Shown here: in pieces, positions 17,843 through 27,549 of the stretch
Position numbering within the stretch: the stretch's first letter is position 1
Layout of the letters: every line of letters starts with the position of its first letter
Assembly: GCA_029780415.1 (NCBI GenBank)
Contig: JAKOYN010000160.1
Span: forward strand, 8,790-72,789
DNA from: RXIX01 sp003989075
GTDB lineage: Bacteria; Pseudomonadota; Gammaproteobacteria; Competibacterales; Competibacteraceae
DNA length: 64,000 nt
Direction of reading: 5' to 3'
Notes under the pieces: model-generated
Told to the model about the DNA's origin: nothing
What the model saw: the letters and a program-made list of their open reading frames with translations, nothing else
Database searches by the model: none
Made by a program: the position numbers and the translations under genes

Positions 17843-18981
17843 CGGGTCATTTCCAGATAACCCTGGCCGCTGACCGGTGTCGCGCCGGCATGGCCCTGGA
17901 CGCTGACCGCGCCTTCCCAGTAACGCACAGTCAGGCGCATTTCCTGACCTGCTACCTTGGGGGTCACGGTCAGATCGAGGGCCTCGGCCGGCACGCGCAA
18001 GCGCCAGCCAGCAGGGTAGGTATCGCCGGTATGAGGACTGGTCCAGGTCTCCAGCGCCTGCAGGCTGACCGTATCGCCGGGCAGATGGCGCGTCTGGCCA
18101 TCGGCGGCCACCAGCACGCCACTGCTGAACGGATCGCTGCCGCCATCCTGGCGCCGCAGCCGGTAAAACATCAGCTCACGGCCATCGTCCAGTTGCAGCG
18201 CGAACCAGTCCCAGCCACTTTGGTTGGGGCCAAGGGCACTGGTGCTCCACTCGCGATCCAGCCAACTGCTGCCACTGACCGTGAAGCTCTGTGCACCGAT
18301 CTGCACCGTGCCGGCGGTGGGCATCCGGGTGTAGGAGTAGTAGTAGGAGGCATTGCCCGGCTCGGCGCTTTTCTGACTCAGGCCCTGATCGCCCTGCAGG
18401 ACCATCGGCTTGCCTGCATCCAGGCGCAGATCCAGGGCCAGATCGCCTTGCCGGGCGCGCAGCCGCAGCGGCAGGAAATCCACGCTCACGCTGGCCAGTT
18501 CCCAGTCTTCCAGCCAGACCCGAAACGGCTCGGCCTGCGCCCCGGCCAAACCCAGCGCATCGCGACTGAAGCGCTCGAAGCCCTCATGGCGCTGGCCGGC
18601 AACATCAGTCAGTGCGAAATGACCCATGTAGACCTGCCGGGTGCGCCAGGCGGAATCAGGCGCCGCTGGCGTCGGACTCAGGGCGATGCGGAACAGGGTC
18701 AACTGGTAGCCGAACGCGCGGCCACGCTCATCGCTCAGGTTGCCGGTCACATACCACCATTCGTTGCGAAAATCCGGATGGGGACCGTGATCGGCGGGGA
18801 AGTGGAACGGCCGCGGGGTGTGCGCACGGCTGTAGCCGGCACTGTCAGCATTGCCGAGCGCGCTTGCCACACTCAGACCCGTATTTGGCGTCGAGCCAGC
18901 TGGCTTGCGCAGATAGGCGGCAGTCATCAGCGCCATGCCGAGCGCGATGAGGATCAGACTCAAAAGTCGATAGTTCTTCAT
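17824..18981 (-). CDS. Lipocalin-like AttH/CrtC-family secreted protein
   Basis: A 385-residue protein with one N-terminal signal or anchor segment (about 5-24). The sequence FHFPADHGPHPDFRNEWWYVTGNL and later SWLDREWSTSALG and GWDWFALQLDDGRELMFYRLR are hallmarks of the family annotated as carotenoid 1,2-hydratase/AttH (predicted secreted hydrolase). In AttEFGH-type operons such a protein accompanies an ABC exporter, and here it follows an FtsX permease and its ATPase. The substrate is unknown. No carotenoid genes are near, so a hydratase role is unsupported. Confidence 0.8.
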   Translation of the reverse strand: MKNYRLLSLILIALGMALMTAAYLRKPAGSTPNTGLSVASALGNADSAGYSRAHTPRPFHFPADHGPHPDFRNEWWYVTGNLSDERGRAFGYQLTLFRIALSPTPAAPDSAWRTRQVYMGHFALTDVAGQRHEGFERFSRDALGLAGAQAEPFRVWLEDWELASVSVDFLPLRLRARQGDLALDLRLDAGKPMVLQGDQGLSQKSAEPGNASYYYSYTRMPTAGTVQIGAQSFTVSGSSWLDREWSTSALGPNQSGWDWFALQLDDGRELMFYRLRRQDGGSDPFSSGVLVAADGQTRHLPGDTVSLQALETWTSPHTGDTYPAGWRLRVPAEALDLTVTPKVAGQEMRLTVRYWEGAVSVQGHAGATPVSGQGYLEMTRYAEPR

Positions 18982-19034
18982 ATACCATCATCTTCCGGTA
19001 AGGACAGCCGTACACCGTGGAACGCTACAACGTT

Positions 19035-21548
19035 TTACTCAGCACGCAGCGCCTCGGCCGGCCGGGTGCGGGTCATGCGCCAGATCGGATACAGCCCGGC
19101 AAGCAGCGCGGCCAGGATCGCCAGAACCAGAGTTTCCAGTAGCAGCAGCGGATCGACCTCGAACGGCAGGCTCCAGCCAAACGCGCGCCGATTGATACTA
19201 AAGATCAGCACCGCCGCCAGCAGCAGGCCCACCGGCAGGGCCAGCAGACCGGCGATGGCGCCGATAAAGCCGGTTTGCAGTGACACCAGACCACCGATTT
19301 CAGCAGCACTCATCCCGGTCGCACGCAGCACGGCGAATTCCCGCGCCCGCTCCAGTTGCAGTGCCAGCAACGCGCTCAGCACGCCCACCACCGCGACCAG
19401 AATCGCCAGCAGGCGCAGTACCTGCGTGATGGTGAACGTGCGATCGAAAATATCCAGAGTGAAGGCCTGAATATCGCGATTGGAGCGGATCACCAGGGCC
19501 TGCACCGTGCCCAGCCGCTCCAGCAGCCGTTGCCGCAGTACGCGCGGCTCGACGCCGGGCGCGGCAAAAACCGCCGCTGAACCGATGCTGGCATCCTGCC
19601 AGGCGCGGGCATAAGCCGCATGGTGCAGCAGGATCCGCCCATGCTCGGAGCCGTAGTCGAGAAAAATTCCGGCGATCGGGAAGGAGCGCAGCCCGGTCGC
19701 CGTGGTTAATTGCAGATGATCACCGACCCGCAACTGGCGTCGATAGGCGAGCGGCTCCGAAATCAGCACCGCCGCGCCGGACTGGAAAGCGGCCCAGGCC
19801 TGGGCCGGGTCACCGGCGATCAGGTGATAACCGGCCTGCGCCGCCGGCGCCAGTTCCGCCGCGACCAGTGTCACGGGCCGGCCATCCAGATCAAGCGGCA
19901 CGGCGTGGTAGCTGGAGACCGCTGCCACACCCGGCGTACTGCGCAGGATGGCCAGCACCGCTGGATCCAGATGTGCCTTGTTCGCGCTGCCATCTTCGAT
20001 GCCCGGAGGCGCCAGATACAGGTCAGCGTTCAACAGATCGTTGACCCAGATCGCCACCCCACCGCGAAAACTGTCCACCATCACCCCGACGCCCACCGTG
20101 GTGGCGAAGGCGACCATCAGCGCCGCTACTGCTACGCCGGTGCGGCTGAGATGACGGGCGGCATCACGATTGGCCATCCGCGCCAACAGCCCCAGTCGCG
20201 CGACCAGGGGCTGATTGAGCGTAGTCAGGGCGATCACCAGCGGCGGGGCCAGCAGCGCGCTGCCCAGAATCAGCAGGAACAGCCCGGCGAAACCGGCCAG
20301 CAGGCTGCTGGACAGATACAGTACCAGGCCACCCAGCGCCAGCAGCATCACCGCTGCTACCAGCAGGCGTGGCAACAGGGTCCGCCAGCGACTTTCCAGA
20401 TGGGTGCGACTCAGCGCCGCTCCCGGCAGCGCGTCGGCCGCTTCCCGCGCTGGTAGCCAGGCCGCTGCCAGCGTCGCCAGCAGGCCGAGCGCTGCACCCT
20501 TGCCCAGCGACAGCGGGTCAATGAAAAATTCGCGGACGCTGAGCACGTAATACAGGTCATTAATGGTCTGCGTCACCAGCTGCACCAGCCCCAGGCCCAG
20601 CCACAGCCCGAGCAGCGTGCCCAGGACGGTGCCAGCGATGCCCAGCAGCAGTGCCTCGCCAAGAATGCCAATGAACAGCTCGCGACGGCTGACACCCAGG
20701 GCGCGCAGCAGACCGAGCAGGCCACGACGCTGGACCACTGCAAAGCTGATGGCGTTATAGATCAGGAACATGCCGACCACCAGCGCCAAAAGACTCATCG
20801 CGGTCAGGTTAAGCGAAAAGGCCGCACTCAGGTTGGCGGTAGCCTGATTACGCATTGCCGGCTGTTCCAGACGCAGTTCCGCAGGCAGCAGCGCGCGCAA
20901 TTCAGCGGCCCGCTGCTCGCCGGCGGTACCTTCGGGCAGAATCAGATCGATATGGCTCAGCCGCCCCGGCTGACCGAGCAGCACTTGTGCGCTGGCCAGA
21001 TCGGTGATGATCAGGCCGTCCAGTTCGGCACCGTGCAGGATGCCCGCCCTGCGCAGGGTGAAAGATTGCCCGCCCCGGCGCAGGGTCACGGTTTCGCCCA
21101 GTGTCTCTGGCAAGAGCGCCGCATCCGGTTCGAGCAGTAGCGCGCGCAGGTCGAATGCCCCGCTGGCTTTGTCGTTGTCCAGCGCGCTCAGGGCGCGAAA
21201 GGGTGCCTCGGCGAACGGATCGACACCGAGAATCTGCAACAGTGCACCGGGTTGATCAGCGCGCGGCAGATAGCCGCTGAGCACCGGGGCCAGGGTCCAG
21301 CCACCTGCGACCCGCAGTTGCGCGTACAGCGTCTCTGGTACGCCCAGGCTGCCGCCGACAATACGGTGAGTCGCCTGACCGCTGATGCGCTCCATGGCCA
21401 GGGTGAAACCGCGCCGGGCGCTGGTGTTGGCCAGATCCACGGCAATGACGACGGCAACGCCCAGCGCGATGCCCAGCACCGCCAGCCCCAGTTGCCAGGG
21501 ATGGCGCAGCGGATGGCGCAACAGTGCCCGCCACAGCAGCGGCGTCAT
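19035..21548 (-). CDS. FtsX-family ABC transporter permease (double FtsX domain)
   Basis: An 837-residue membrane protein. A first transmembrane helix (about 18-35, LGLAVLGIALGVAVVIAV) is followed by a MacB-like periplasmic domain. A three-helix FtsX domain spans about 255-370, then two more hydrophobic segments (about 390-440), a second periplasmic domain, and a C-terminal FtsX domain (about 720-825) ending WRMTRTRPAEALRAE. This is the architecture of LolC/AttFG-type permeases for envelope lipids or lipoproteins. Its start overlaps the ATPase stop by four bases. Confidence 0.88.
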   Translation of the reverse strand: MTPLLWRALLRHPLRHPWQLGLAVLGIALGVAVVIAVDLANTSARRGFTLAMERISGQATHRIVGGSLGVPETLYAQLRVAGGWTLAPVLSGYLPRADQPGALLQILGVDPFAEAPFRALSALDNDKASGAFDLRALLLEPDAALLPETLGETVTLRRGGQSFTLRRAGILHGAELDGLIITDLASAQVLLGQPGRLSHIDLILPEGTAGEQRAAELRALLPAELRLEQPAMRNQATANLSAAFSLNLTAMSLLALVVGMFLIYNAISFAVVQRRGLLGLLRALGVSRRELFIGILGEALLLGIAGTVLGTLLGLWLGLGLVQLVTQTINDLYYVLSVREFFIDPLSLGKGAALGLLATLAAAWLPAREAADALPGAALSRTHLESRWRTLLPRLLVAAVMLLALGGLVLYLSSSLLAGFAGLFLLILGSALLAPPLVIALTTLNQPLVARLGLLARMANRDAARHLSRTGVAVAALMVAFATTVGVGVMVDSFRGGVAIWVNDLLNADLYLAPPGIEDGSANKAHLDPAVLAILRSTPGVAAVSSYHAVPLDLDGRPVTLVAAELAPAAQAGYHLIAGDPAQAWAAFQSGAAVLISEPLAYRRQLRVGDHLQLTTATGLRSFPIAGIFLDYGSEHGRILLHHAAYARAWQDASIGSAAVFAAPGVEPRVLRQRLLERLGTVQALVIRSNRDIQAFTLDIFDRTFTITQVLRLLAILVAVVGVLSALLALQLERAREFAVLRATGMSAAEIGGLVSLQTGFIGAIAGLLALPVGLLLAAVLIFSINRRAFGWSLPFEVDPLLLLETLVLAILAALLAGLYPIWRMTRTRPAEALRAE

Positions 21549-22237
21549 CGGTGCAGCTCCTGAATCCGTCCATCATCGAGGCGTAACAGCCGGTCAGCGC
21601 GACGGGCCACCTCCTGGCTGTGGGTCACCATGACAATGGTGGTGCCGGCCTGCCGGTGCAGGGTCAGCAACAGATCCAGAATACGCGCCCCGGTGGCTGC
21701 ATCCAGATTCCCGGTCGGTTCATCGGCCAGCAGCAGTAGCGGTTCATGGACCAGTGCCCGGGCGATGGCCAGACGCTGCTGCTCGCCACCGGACAGGCGC
21801 TCGGGGAAGCTGTTGCGGCGCGGGCCGAGCCCGACATGGTCGAGCAGCGCCAAAGCCTGATCGCGGCGCGCAGGCGTGGCCAGGCCGTTCAGTTCCAGCG
21901 GCAGCAGCAGGTTTTCCTGCACGGTCAGGGTCGGAATCAGGTTAAAGAACTGAAAGACGAAACCAACCTGGCGGCGGCGAAACGCGGTGCGCGCGCGTTC
22001 GGACAGGGTGTTCAAGGTCTGGCCGTTGATGCAGATGTGCCCGGCATCGGGCAAATCGATGCCGCCGAGCAGGTTGAGCAGGGTGGATTTGCCCGATCCG
22101 GACGGGCCGAGCAGGGCGACAAAGGCACCGCGCGCGATGTCGAGGTCGAGATCGGCAAACAGGGTGCGCTGGCGCTCGCCTTCGGCGTAGCGGCGACTCA
22201 GGCCGCGTATCTGGATGAAAGAGGTTGAATCGTACAT
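21545..22237 (-). CDS. ABC transporter ATP-binding protein (LolD/MacB type)
   Basis: A 230-residue ATPase. Walker A is GPSGSGKST at 44-52, the Q-loop lies in QVGFVFQFFNL, the signature is LSGGEQQRLAIARAL and Walker B is LLLLADEPT. The FQFFNLIPTLTVQENLLLPLELNG segment is typical of the MacB/LolD subfamily that powers FtsX permeases by mechanotransmission. The ATG at 22237 (MYDSTSFIQI) is preferred over upstream non-ATG codons. It is the first gene of a three-gene minus-strand operon. Confidence 0.92.
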   Translation of the reverse strand: MYDSTSFIQIRGLSRRYAEGERQRTLFADLDLDIARGAFVALLGPSGSGKSTLLNLLGGIDLPDAGHICINGQTLNTLSERARTAFRRRQVGFVFQFFNLIPTLTVQENLLLPLELNGLATPARRDQALALLDHVGLGPRRNSFPERLSGGEQQRLAIARALVHEPLLLLADEPTGNLDAATGARILDLLLTLHRQAGTTIVMVTHSQEVARRADRLLRLDDGRIQELHR

Positions 22238-22659
22238 TCTTGTTCTATACTCGCTTATCAATCTGTTGACCCGGTGTACGGCAAGTGCCGTCCTTCAGGT
22301 CTGGACAGGATGGCGCAGATGGTGTGGCCGTCCTTGGGGTTCAGTGTGGTATTTGCCATACTGACGAAGTTAAGGGCGAGGCACGCCCGGCTTGCCTGTG
22401 CAGTGCGCGGTGCAGTCATTCATGCCGCCACAGCAGGAACCCGCCGAAGCGACTCAGCAGCTCACGCAATGCTGCGTGTGAGCGCCGTTGGAATTTCCGG
22501 CCTTCAAGCCGGGGAAGATGTCAATATGCTGTAACGCGACAGGCGCGTAGCCGGTGTATTTAGGCCCGGCCTGCCCGATGCAGTCCCGAGCGCCACAAGG
22601 TACGACTGCGCTCGGTTTTCCACGATCTCCTGCTTTTCGCATTAAGGATGCGGCACGCT
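22238..22659. other. Divergent regulatory region and structured leader of the EPS operon
   Basis: Over 400 bases without a credible gene. It holds several small inverted repeats: ACGGCAAGTGCCGT at 22278-22291, CTCACGCA...TGCGTGTGAG at 22461-22482, and CCGGC-CTTCAA-GCCGG at 22497-22512. These could fold in a 5' leader of the downstream XrtA operon. I see no clear sigma-70 pair, and no GG-N10-GC sigma-54 motif on reading by eye. Confidence 0.4.
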
Positions 22660-23298
22660 ATGAAACCAAGGCAAATGTCGTCGATGGGGTTAGCGCTGGC
22701 TACGGCCATGCTGCTGAGTGCTTGCGCCGGATCCAAGGGGCCGACACTGCCGCCATCGACAAGCTACGGTTCCCAAACCGCTTCGCCGGAGCAATACAAC
22801 TATTTGATTGGTCCCGGCGACGAAGTGCAGATTTTTGTCTGGCGCAATCCGGAAGTATCACAATCGGTCACCGTGCGCCCCGATGGCAAGATCAGCACGC
22901 CGCTGGTCGAGGATCTGCAGGCGAGTGGCAAGACGCCTACGCAACTGGCGCGCGATATCGAGAAAGCGCTGGAAACCTATATCCGCCAGCCGATCGTCAC
23001 AGTGATCGTCGGTGGTGGTCTTGGCCCGTACAGCGAGCAGATTCGCGTGGTCGGTCAGGCGACCAAGCCGCAGGCCATCGCCTACAAGCGCAGGATGACC
23101 CTGCTGGATGTGATGATCGCGGTCGGTGGCTTGACCGAGTTCGCCGATGGCAATAATACCAAGATCGTGCGCGTGGTTGATGGGCAGCAGAAGGAATATC
23201 TGGCGCGAGTCGACGATCTGGTCAATGAGGGCGATATCAACGCCAATGTCGACATGCTGCCGGGCGATGTGCTGATCATCCCGGAATCCTGGTTCTAG
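22660..23298 (+). CDS. XrtA-associated polysaccharide export lipoprotein (Wza type)
   Basis: Outer-membrane polysaccharide export protein, probably the export channel component. The ATG at 22660 gives a lipoprotein signal with lipobox LLSAC (C22). YNYLIGPGDEVQIFVWRNP opens the poly-export domain, and an SLBB domain follows (IRVVGQATKPQAI... and DVLIIPESWF). It has 212 residues, much shorter than Wza (about 380), as usual for PEP-CTERM loci. AAGG lies about 12 bases upstream; an in-frame ATG at 22648 is possible. First gene of the main operon. Confidence 0.9.
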   Translation: MKPRQMSSMGLALATAMLLSACAGSKGPTLPPSTSYGSQTASPEQYNYLIGPGDEVQIFVWRNPEVSQSVTVRPDGKISTPLVEDLQASGKTPTQLARDIEKALETYIRQPIVTVIVGGGLGPYSEQIRVVGQATKPQAIAYKRRMTLLDVMIAVGGLTEFADGNNTKIVRVVDGQQKEYLARVDDLVNEGDINANVDMLPGDVLIIPESWF

Positions 23299-23335
23299 GC
23301 GGTGCGCGCATGACAGGTACCCCGGAGTTCCGGCC

Positions 23336-24922
23336 ATGAATGAGATCATTGAGCAACTGCTGGATTATCTGCGCGGTATCTGGCGCAATCGCTGGCAGGC
23401 GCTGGCGTGCGCCTGGCTGCTGTGCCTGGTAGGCTGGTTGGTGGTCTACAGGCTGCCCGACCAGTACGAGGCCAAGGCGCAGGTCTATGTCGATACCCAA
23501 TCGGTCCTGCGCCCGCTGTTGCAGGGGCTGACAGTAAACGTGAATCCGGACGCCCAGATTGGGCTGGTCGCGCGCACGCTGCTCAGTCGGCCGAATCTGG
23601 AGAAAATCGCCCGGATGACTGATCTGGATCTGCAGGCGCGCGATCCCGAGGCGCTGGATGCGCTCATGACCACGCTGCAGAAAAAGATCAAGCTGACCGG
23701 GGCTGGGCGGGAAAACCTCTATGGGGTCAGCTACGAGGACCGCGATCCGCAACTGGCCAAGAAGGTTGTCCAGGCGCTGGTGACCGTGTTCGCGGAGAAT
23801 CTGCTCGGCGATACCCGCCAGGATACCGACGTAGCGCAGCGCTTTCTCGACCGGCAGATCAGCGAGTACGAGACGCGCCTGGGTGAAGCGGAGAACCGGG
23901 TTAAGGAATTCAAGCGCAAGAATGTCGGTCTGATGCCCGCCGAGGGCCAGAACTACTACACGCGCATGCAGCAGTCTCTGACCGAGCTGGGCGTGGCCAA
24001 GCTGGAGCTGGCCCAGGCCGAGAATCGCCGCAACTCGCTGCTGCAGCAGATTGGTGGCGAGCAGCCGACCTTTGGGATCGGCCCGCAACCCGGTGCCACC
24101 GGGGGCGGCAGCGTTGCCCTGCCGATCGACGCCCGCATCCAGAGCATGGAGCAGAAGCTCGACGAACTGTTGCTCAAGTACACCGAGCGCCATCCCGATG
24201 TCAGCATCATGCGTCAGACAATCGCTGACCTGAAAAGGCAGCGCGAGCAGGATCTGACGCAATATCAGGCGAGCATGGCGCGTGTGGCGAGCGAGAGCGG
24301 TGGCTTTGGTCCACAGGGTGTGGATGCCAACCCGGTTTACCAGCAATTGAAGATCGCGCTGGCTCAGGAAGAGGCTAATGTTGCCGCGCTGCAGACCAAG
24401 GTCGAAACGCTCGACAGGCAGTTCAAGGAACTGCAGGACCAGGTCAACACCATTCCCCAGGTCGAGGCCGAGCTGGCGGCGCTCAACCGTGATTATGAGA
24501 TCAATCGCAAGAAGTACGAGGAACTGATCGCCCGTCGCGAATCGGCGCGCCTGTCGCAGCAGGCCGATCAGACCAACCAGGATGTGCGCTTCAAGATCAC
24601 CGACCCGCCGCGGGTGCCCTCAGAGCCGAGCGGTCCCAATCGACCGCTGCTGACTTCGCTGGTGCTGGTGGCCGGGCTGGGCGCCGGTTTGGCGGTAGCA
24701 TTTCTGATCGCGCAGTTGTGGCCGACCTTCGACAGTCGCCGCAGCCTGATGCGGGTCACCCAGATTCCGGTGTTTGGCAGTGTCAGCGCGATTTTGTCGC
24801 CCGCTGCCCGCCGCCGCGAGCGCTGGCATCTGATCGGCTATTTTGCTCTGGGCAGCTGCCTGCTGCTGGCGTATGTCGGGCTGCTGGCGATCGAGATCAT
24901 CGGCTTCACCTTGCCGTTCTAA
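23336..24922 (+). CDS. XrtA-associated chain length determinant protein (Wzz/GNVR)
   Basis: Inner-membrane polysaccharide co-polymerase that sets chain length. An N-terminal membrane helix (about 20-40) is followed by the Wzz domain (DQYEAKAQVYVDTQS) and long periplasmic coiled coils (about 165-230 and 340-420). The conserved C-terminal segment is DPPRVPSEPSGPNRP, then come two membrane segments near 440-462 and 495-525. It has 528 residues. The kinase domain is absent, and the next gene supplies it. This layout matches the chain-length family of exosortase loci. Confidence 0.92.
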   Translation: MNEIIEQLLDYLRGIWRNRWQALACAWLLCLVGWLVVYRLPDQYEAKAQVYVDTQSVLRPLLQGLTVNVNPDAQIGLVARTLLSRPNLEKIARMTDLDLQARDPEALDALMTTLQKKIKLTGAGRENLYGVSYEDRDPQLAKKVVQALVTVFAENLLGDTRQDTDVAQRFLDRQISEYETRLGEAENRVKEFKRKNVGLMPAEGQNYYTRMQQSLTELGVAKLELAQAENRRNSLLQQIGGEQPTFGIGPQPGATGGGSVALPIDARIQSMEQKLDELLLKYTERHPDVSIMRQTIADLKRQREQDLTQYQASMARVASESGGFGPQGVDANPVYQQLKIALAQEEANVAALQTKVETLDRQFKELQDQVNTIPQVEAELAALNRDYEINRKKYEELIARRESARLSQQADQTNQDVRFKITDPPRVPSEPSGPNRPLLTSLVLVAGLGAGLAVAFLIAQLWPTFDSRRSLMRVTQIPVFGSVSAILSPAARRRERWHLIGYFALGSCLLLAYVGLLAIEIIGFTLPF

Positions 24923-24940
24923 GGGGACTGAACAGCGACC

Positions 24941-25867
24941 ATGGATATTATCGAACGTGCGATGCGCGGCGCCCAGGAACCACGGCCGAATCCGCCTGCC
25001 GCCCCACCACCGCCACCGCCCAGTACCCTGGAGCGATATGCGGCAATGGCCACGCCGCCGGAACCCGTGGTTCGCGCTACGCCCAAGCGCACCCGGCGCG
25101 CGATTGAACTGGACCTGGAGCATATTCGCGCGCTGGGCCTGCTGGTGCCCGATACCCGGCGCAGCCGAATCAAGGAGGAATACCGGCATATCAAGCGGCC
25201 GCTGCTGATGAACGCCGCCGGCAAGGGTGCGTCGCAGGTTGAACATGCCAATCTGATCATGGTCACCAGCGCCCGTCCCGGTGAGGGCAAGACTTTTACG
25301 GCCTGCAATCTGGCGCTGAGCATTGCCGCCGAGCGCGATCGCACCGTACTGCTGGTCGATGCCGATGTGATCCGGCCCTCGGTGGCGCGCACGCTGGGTT
25401 TCGAGGCGGGCCCCGGGCTGGTGGATTTCCTGATCAACGGGCAGATGGATCTGGCCGAGGTGCTGGTGGATACCAATATTCCCTCCTTCACCCTGCTGCC
25501 CGCCGGCAGCGCCCACCACCTGTCCACCGAACTGCTGGCCAGCGAGAACATGCGCAAGCTGGCTGCTGAGCTGAGCAGCCGCTATCCCGACCGCATCGTG
25601 ATCATCGATTCGCCGCCGCTGTTGGCCACCACCGAGGCCAGTGTGCTGGCCAGCCTGGCCGGGCAGGTGGTGATGGTGGTCGAAGCCGGCCATACCCATC
25701 AAGCCCAGGTGCAGGAAGCGCTGGCCCTGCTGAATCCTGATCAGATCATCGGCTTTGTCCTCAACAAGGTGCGCGGTGTCCTGGGCTCGGATTACTACGG
25801 TTACAACTACGGATCGCGCTATGGCTACGGCTACCGGCGCGATGATGCCGATACCGATGCCGAGTAG
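24941..25867 (+). CDS. XrtA-associated tyrosine autokinase (CpsD/Wzc type)
   Basis: Cytoplasmic BY-kinase partner of the chain length protein. A proline-rich N-terminus (19-28) precedes the domain. Walker A is TSARPGEGKTFT (109-120), Walker A' is LLVDADVIRP and Walker B is RIVIIDSPPLL. The C-terminus carries a tyrosine cluster of seven Tyr in DYYGYNYGSRYGYGY, the usual autophosphorylation tail that controls the export assembly. It has 308 residues. It starts 18 bases after the chain-length gene. Confidence 0.92.
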   Translation: MDIIERAMRGAQEPRPNPPAAPPPPPPSTLERYAAMATPPEPVVRATPKRTRRAIELDLEHIRALGLLVPDTRRSRIKEEYRHIKRPLLMNAAGKGASQVEHANLIMVTSARPGEGKTFTACNLALSIAAERDRTVLLVDADVIRPSVARTLGFEAGPGLVDFLINGQMDLAEVLVDTNIPSFTLLPAGSAHHLSTELLASENMRKLAAELSSRYPDRIVIIDSPPLLATTEASVLASLAGQVVMVVEAGHTHQAQVQEALALLNPDQIIGFVLNKVRGVLGSDYYGYNYGSRYGYGYRRDDADTDAE

Positions 25868-25879
25868 GTTTGCGCCGCT

Positions 25880-27544
25880 GTGAAATCCGTATCTTGCCGT
25901 TGGCTGTTGCGTGCGCGGCTGCTTCTGGCAGCGCCGCTGCTTGCACTGAATCCACTGGCCAGTGCTCAGGAGACTGATGGCCGACCCGCCGGCGAATGGC
26001 TGATCACGCCGCGCCTGAGCACCGGCATCACCTACAGCGACAACATCCGTCTGGCGCCGGCGGACCAGGCCGAGGGTGACTGGGTGCTGCAGGTGGATCC
26101 TGGGGTTTCGGTGCGCAAGCAGGGGGGCGGTCTGAATCTGCGCCTCGACTACACCGCGCAGATGCTGCTCTACACGCAAAGCGGCGAGAGCCAGGTCAAC
26201 AATGACCTGATTGCGTTTGCCAATGCCGAGCTTTACCCAGAGCACCTGTTCGTCGATGTCTATGGCTCGATTGCCCAGGTGCCGACCAACTCGACCGGCC
26301 GGGTTGACGCTGGCAATCTGGGGCTGAGTGGCGGCTCTTCCTTTCTGAGCCTGTTCAATAACATCGACCTGGGCCTGCCCGGCAGTCGCGAGATATTCAA
26401 TCCGATTGGCATATTCAGCAATCTGGCCCTGACCGATGACCAGACCACCGCGGCCAATTTCGGCATTAGCCCGTATTGGCAGCAGAATTTTGGCGGCTGG
26501 GCGGAGGGTACCCTGCGCTATCGTTATGACGATACCGCCTTCGATCAGGGCGATGCCTCGGATGGTCGCAACCAGACCGTGACGCTGGACCTGAACAGTG
26601 GCCGCCGTTTCAGCCAGTTGAGCTGGAGTTTGAGCGCCTTTTACCAGGCTCAGGATCTGAATGGCAACGATGCCGGGGATGCGGGCAACAGCACTGAGCG
26701 CAGCATTGACGCGCAGGCCCGCTACCGCCTGAATCCACGCTGGAGCCTGCTGGCCGAGGCTGGCTATGTCAACAATGACCTGGCCACCTTTGCCGATAAT
26801 CGCAACGGCAGTTACTGGGCGGCGGGCTTTGGCTGGACACCGAGCCGTTTTATCGGACTCGACGCCCTGTATGGTGTGAACCTGAATCAGGTCGCCCTGC
26901 GCTGGACGCCTTCGGCGCGCACCCGTTTTGAAGTACAGCGCCGTGATCAGGATGTCGGCGCCAGTCCCGGCGTGCACTGGGAAGGGTCAGCTGATTACCG
27001 CAGCCGTTTCTCCATCTGGACGCTGCGCTATACCGAGGAAGTGACCAGCGTGCAGCAATTGCTGGCCAATGGTCTGACCGGTGTTGGTCCCGATGGTCAG
27101 CCGATCGCCCTGGACGATACCCAGCAGATTGCCGCTGGCGGCGGGCCATTCGGGCTGAACAATGACCAGTTCCTGCGCAAGCGCCTGGATGCCAGTGTGG
27201 CCTATCAACGTGGGCGCAATGGCCTGTTGTTCAATGCCTTCAACGAGGATCGCAGCTACACCACGCCGGACAGCAGCGATGAGAACGCCTGGGGCATCGG
27301 CGGCTTGTGGACCTGGCGTTTCGCGCCGCGCACCGCGTCCTTCCTCGGCACTGGCTGGGAGCATGACAACCCGGGTGACGAACAGCAGAACGACTACTGG
27401 GTCTCGGTGATCGGTCTGGCGCGGGTGTTCACGCCCGATGCCGGCGCCTTGATCAGCTATCGCTATTACCAGAATGACGCCGATCCCAGCGATCAGAGCT
27501 TTCGGGAAAACCGGCTCAACCTCCGCTTCAGCATGAAGTTCTAG
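25880..27544 (+). CDS. PEP-CTERM-associated outer membrane beta-barrel protein
   Basis: A 554-residue exported protein. The N-terminal signal peptide ends near residue 29 (LNPLASAQ). The mature part alternates polar and aromatic residues in beta strands (WLITPRLSTGITYSDNIRL; TLRYRYDDTAF; NRLNLRFSMKF) and ends in phenylalanine, as outer-membrane barrels do. It resembles the roughly 500-residue barrel family found only in exosortase loci, thought to be an export channel. The start is GTG 25880, 12 bases after the kinase. Confidence 0.85.
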   Translation: MKSVSCRWLLRARLLLAAPLLALNPLASAQETDGRPAGEWLITPRLSTGITYSDNIRLAPADQAEGDWVLQVDPGVSVRKQGGGLNLRLDYTAQMLLYTQSGESQVNNDLIAFANAELYPEHLFVDVYGSIAQVPTNSTGRVDAGNLGLSGGSSFLSLFNNIDLGLPGSREIFNPIGIFSNLALTDDQTTAANFGISPYWQQNFGGWAEGTLRYRYDDTAFDQGDASDGRNQTVTLDLNSGRRFSQLSWSLSAFYQAQDLNGNDAGDAGNSTERSIDAQARYRLNPRWSLLAEAGYVNNDLATFADNRNGSYWAAGFGWTPSRFIGLDALYGVNLNQVALRWTPSARTRFEVQRRDQDVGASPGVHWEGSADYRSRFSIWTLRYTEEVTSVQQLLANGLTGVGPDGQPIALDDTQQIAAGGGPFGLNNDQFLRKRLDASVAYQRGRNGLLFNAFNEDRSYTTPDSSDENAWGIGGLWTWRFAPRTASFLGTGWEHDNPGDEQQNDYWVSVIGLARVFTPDAGALISYRYYQNDADPSDQSFRENRLNLRFSMKF

Positions 27545-27549
27545 ACACC

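Noticed and set aside
17824..18981. Carotenoid 1,2-hydratase function
   Set aside because: Only the lipocalin-like fold is shared; no carotenoid genes nearby, and the ABC operon context points to export.
22262..22659. Possible sigma-54 promoter or c-di-GMP riboswitch before the EPS operon
   Set aside because: By eye no GG-N10-GC pair fits, and the conserved GEMM core sequences are not found.
24620..26977. Long open frame on the minus strand (785 codons)
   Set aside because: It lies opposite the chain-length, kinase and barrel genes, all with recognisable motifs. Its translation is rich in Gln, His, Arg and Gly with no domain, as expected of antisense frames in GC-rich DNA.
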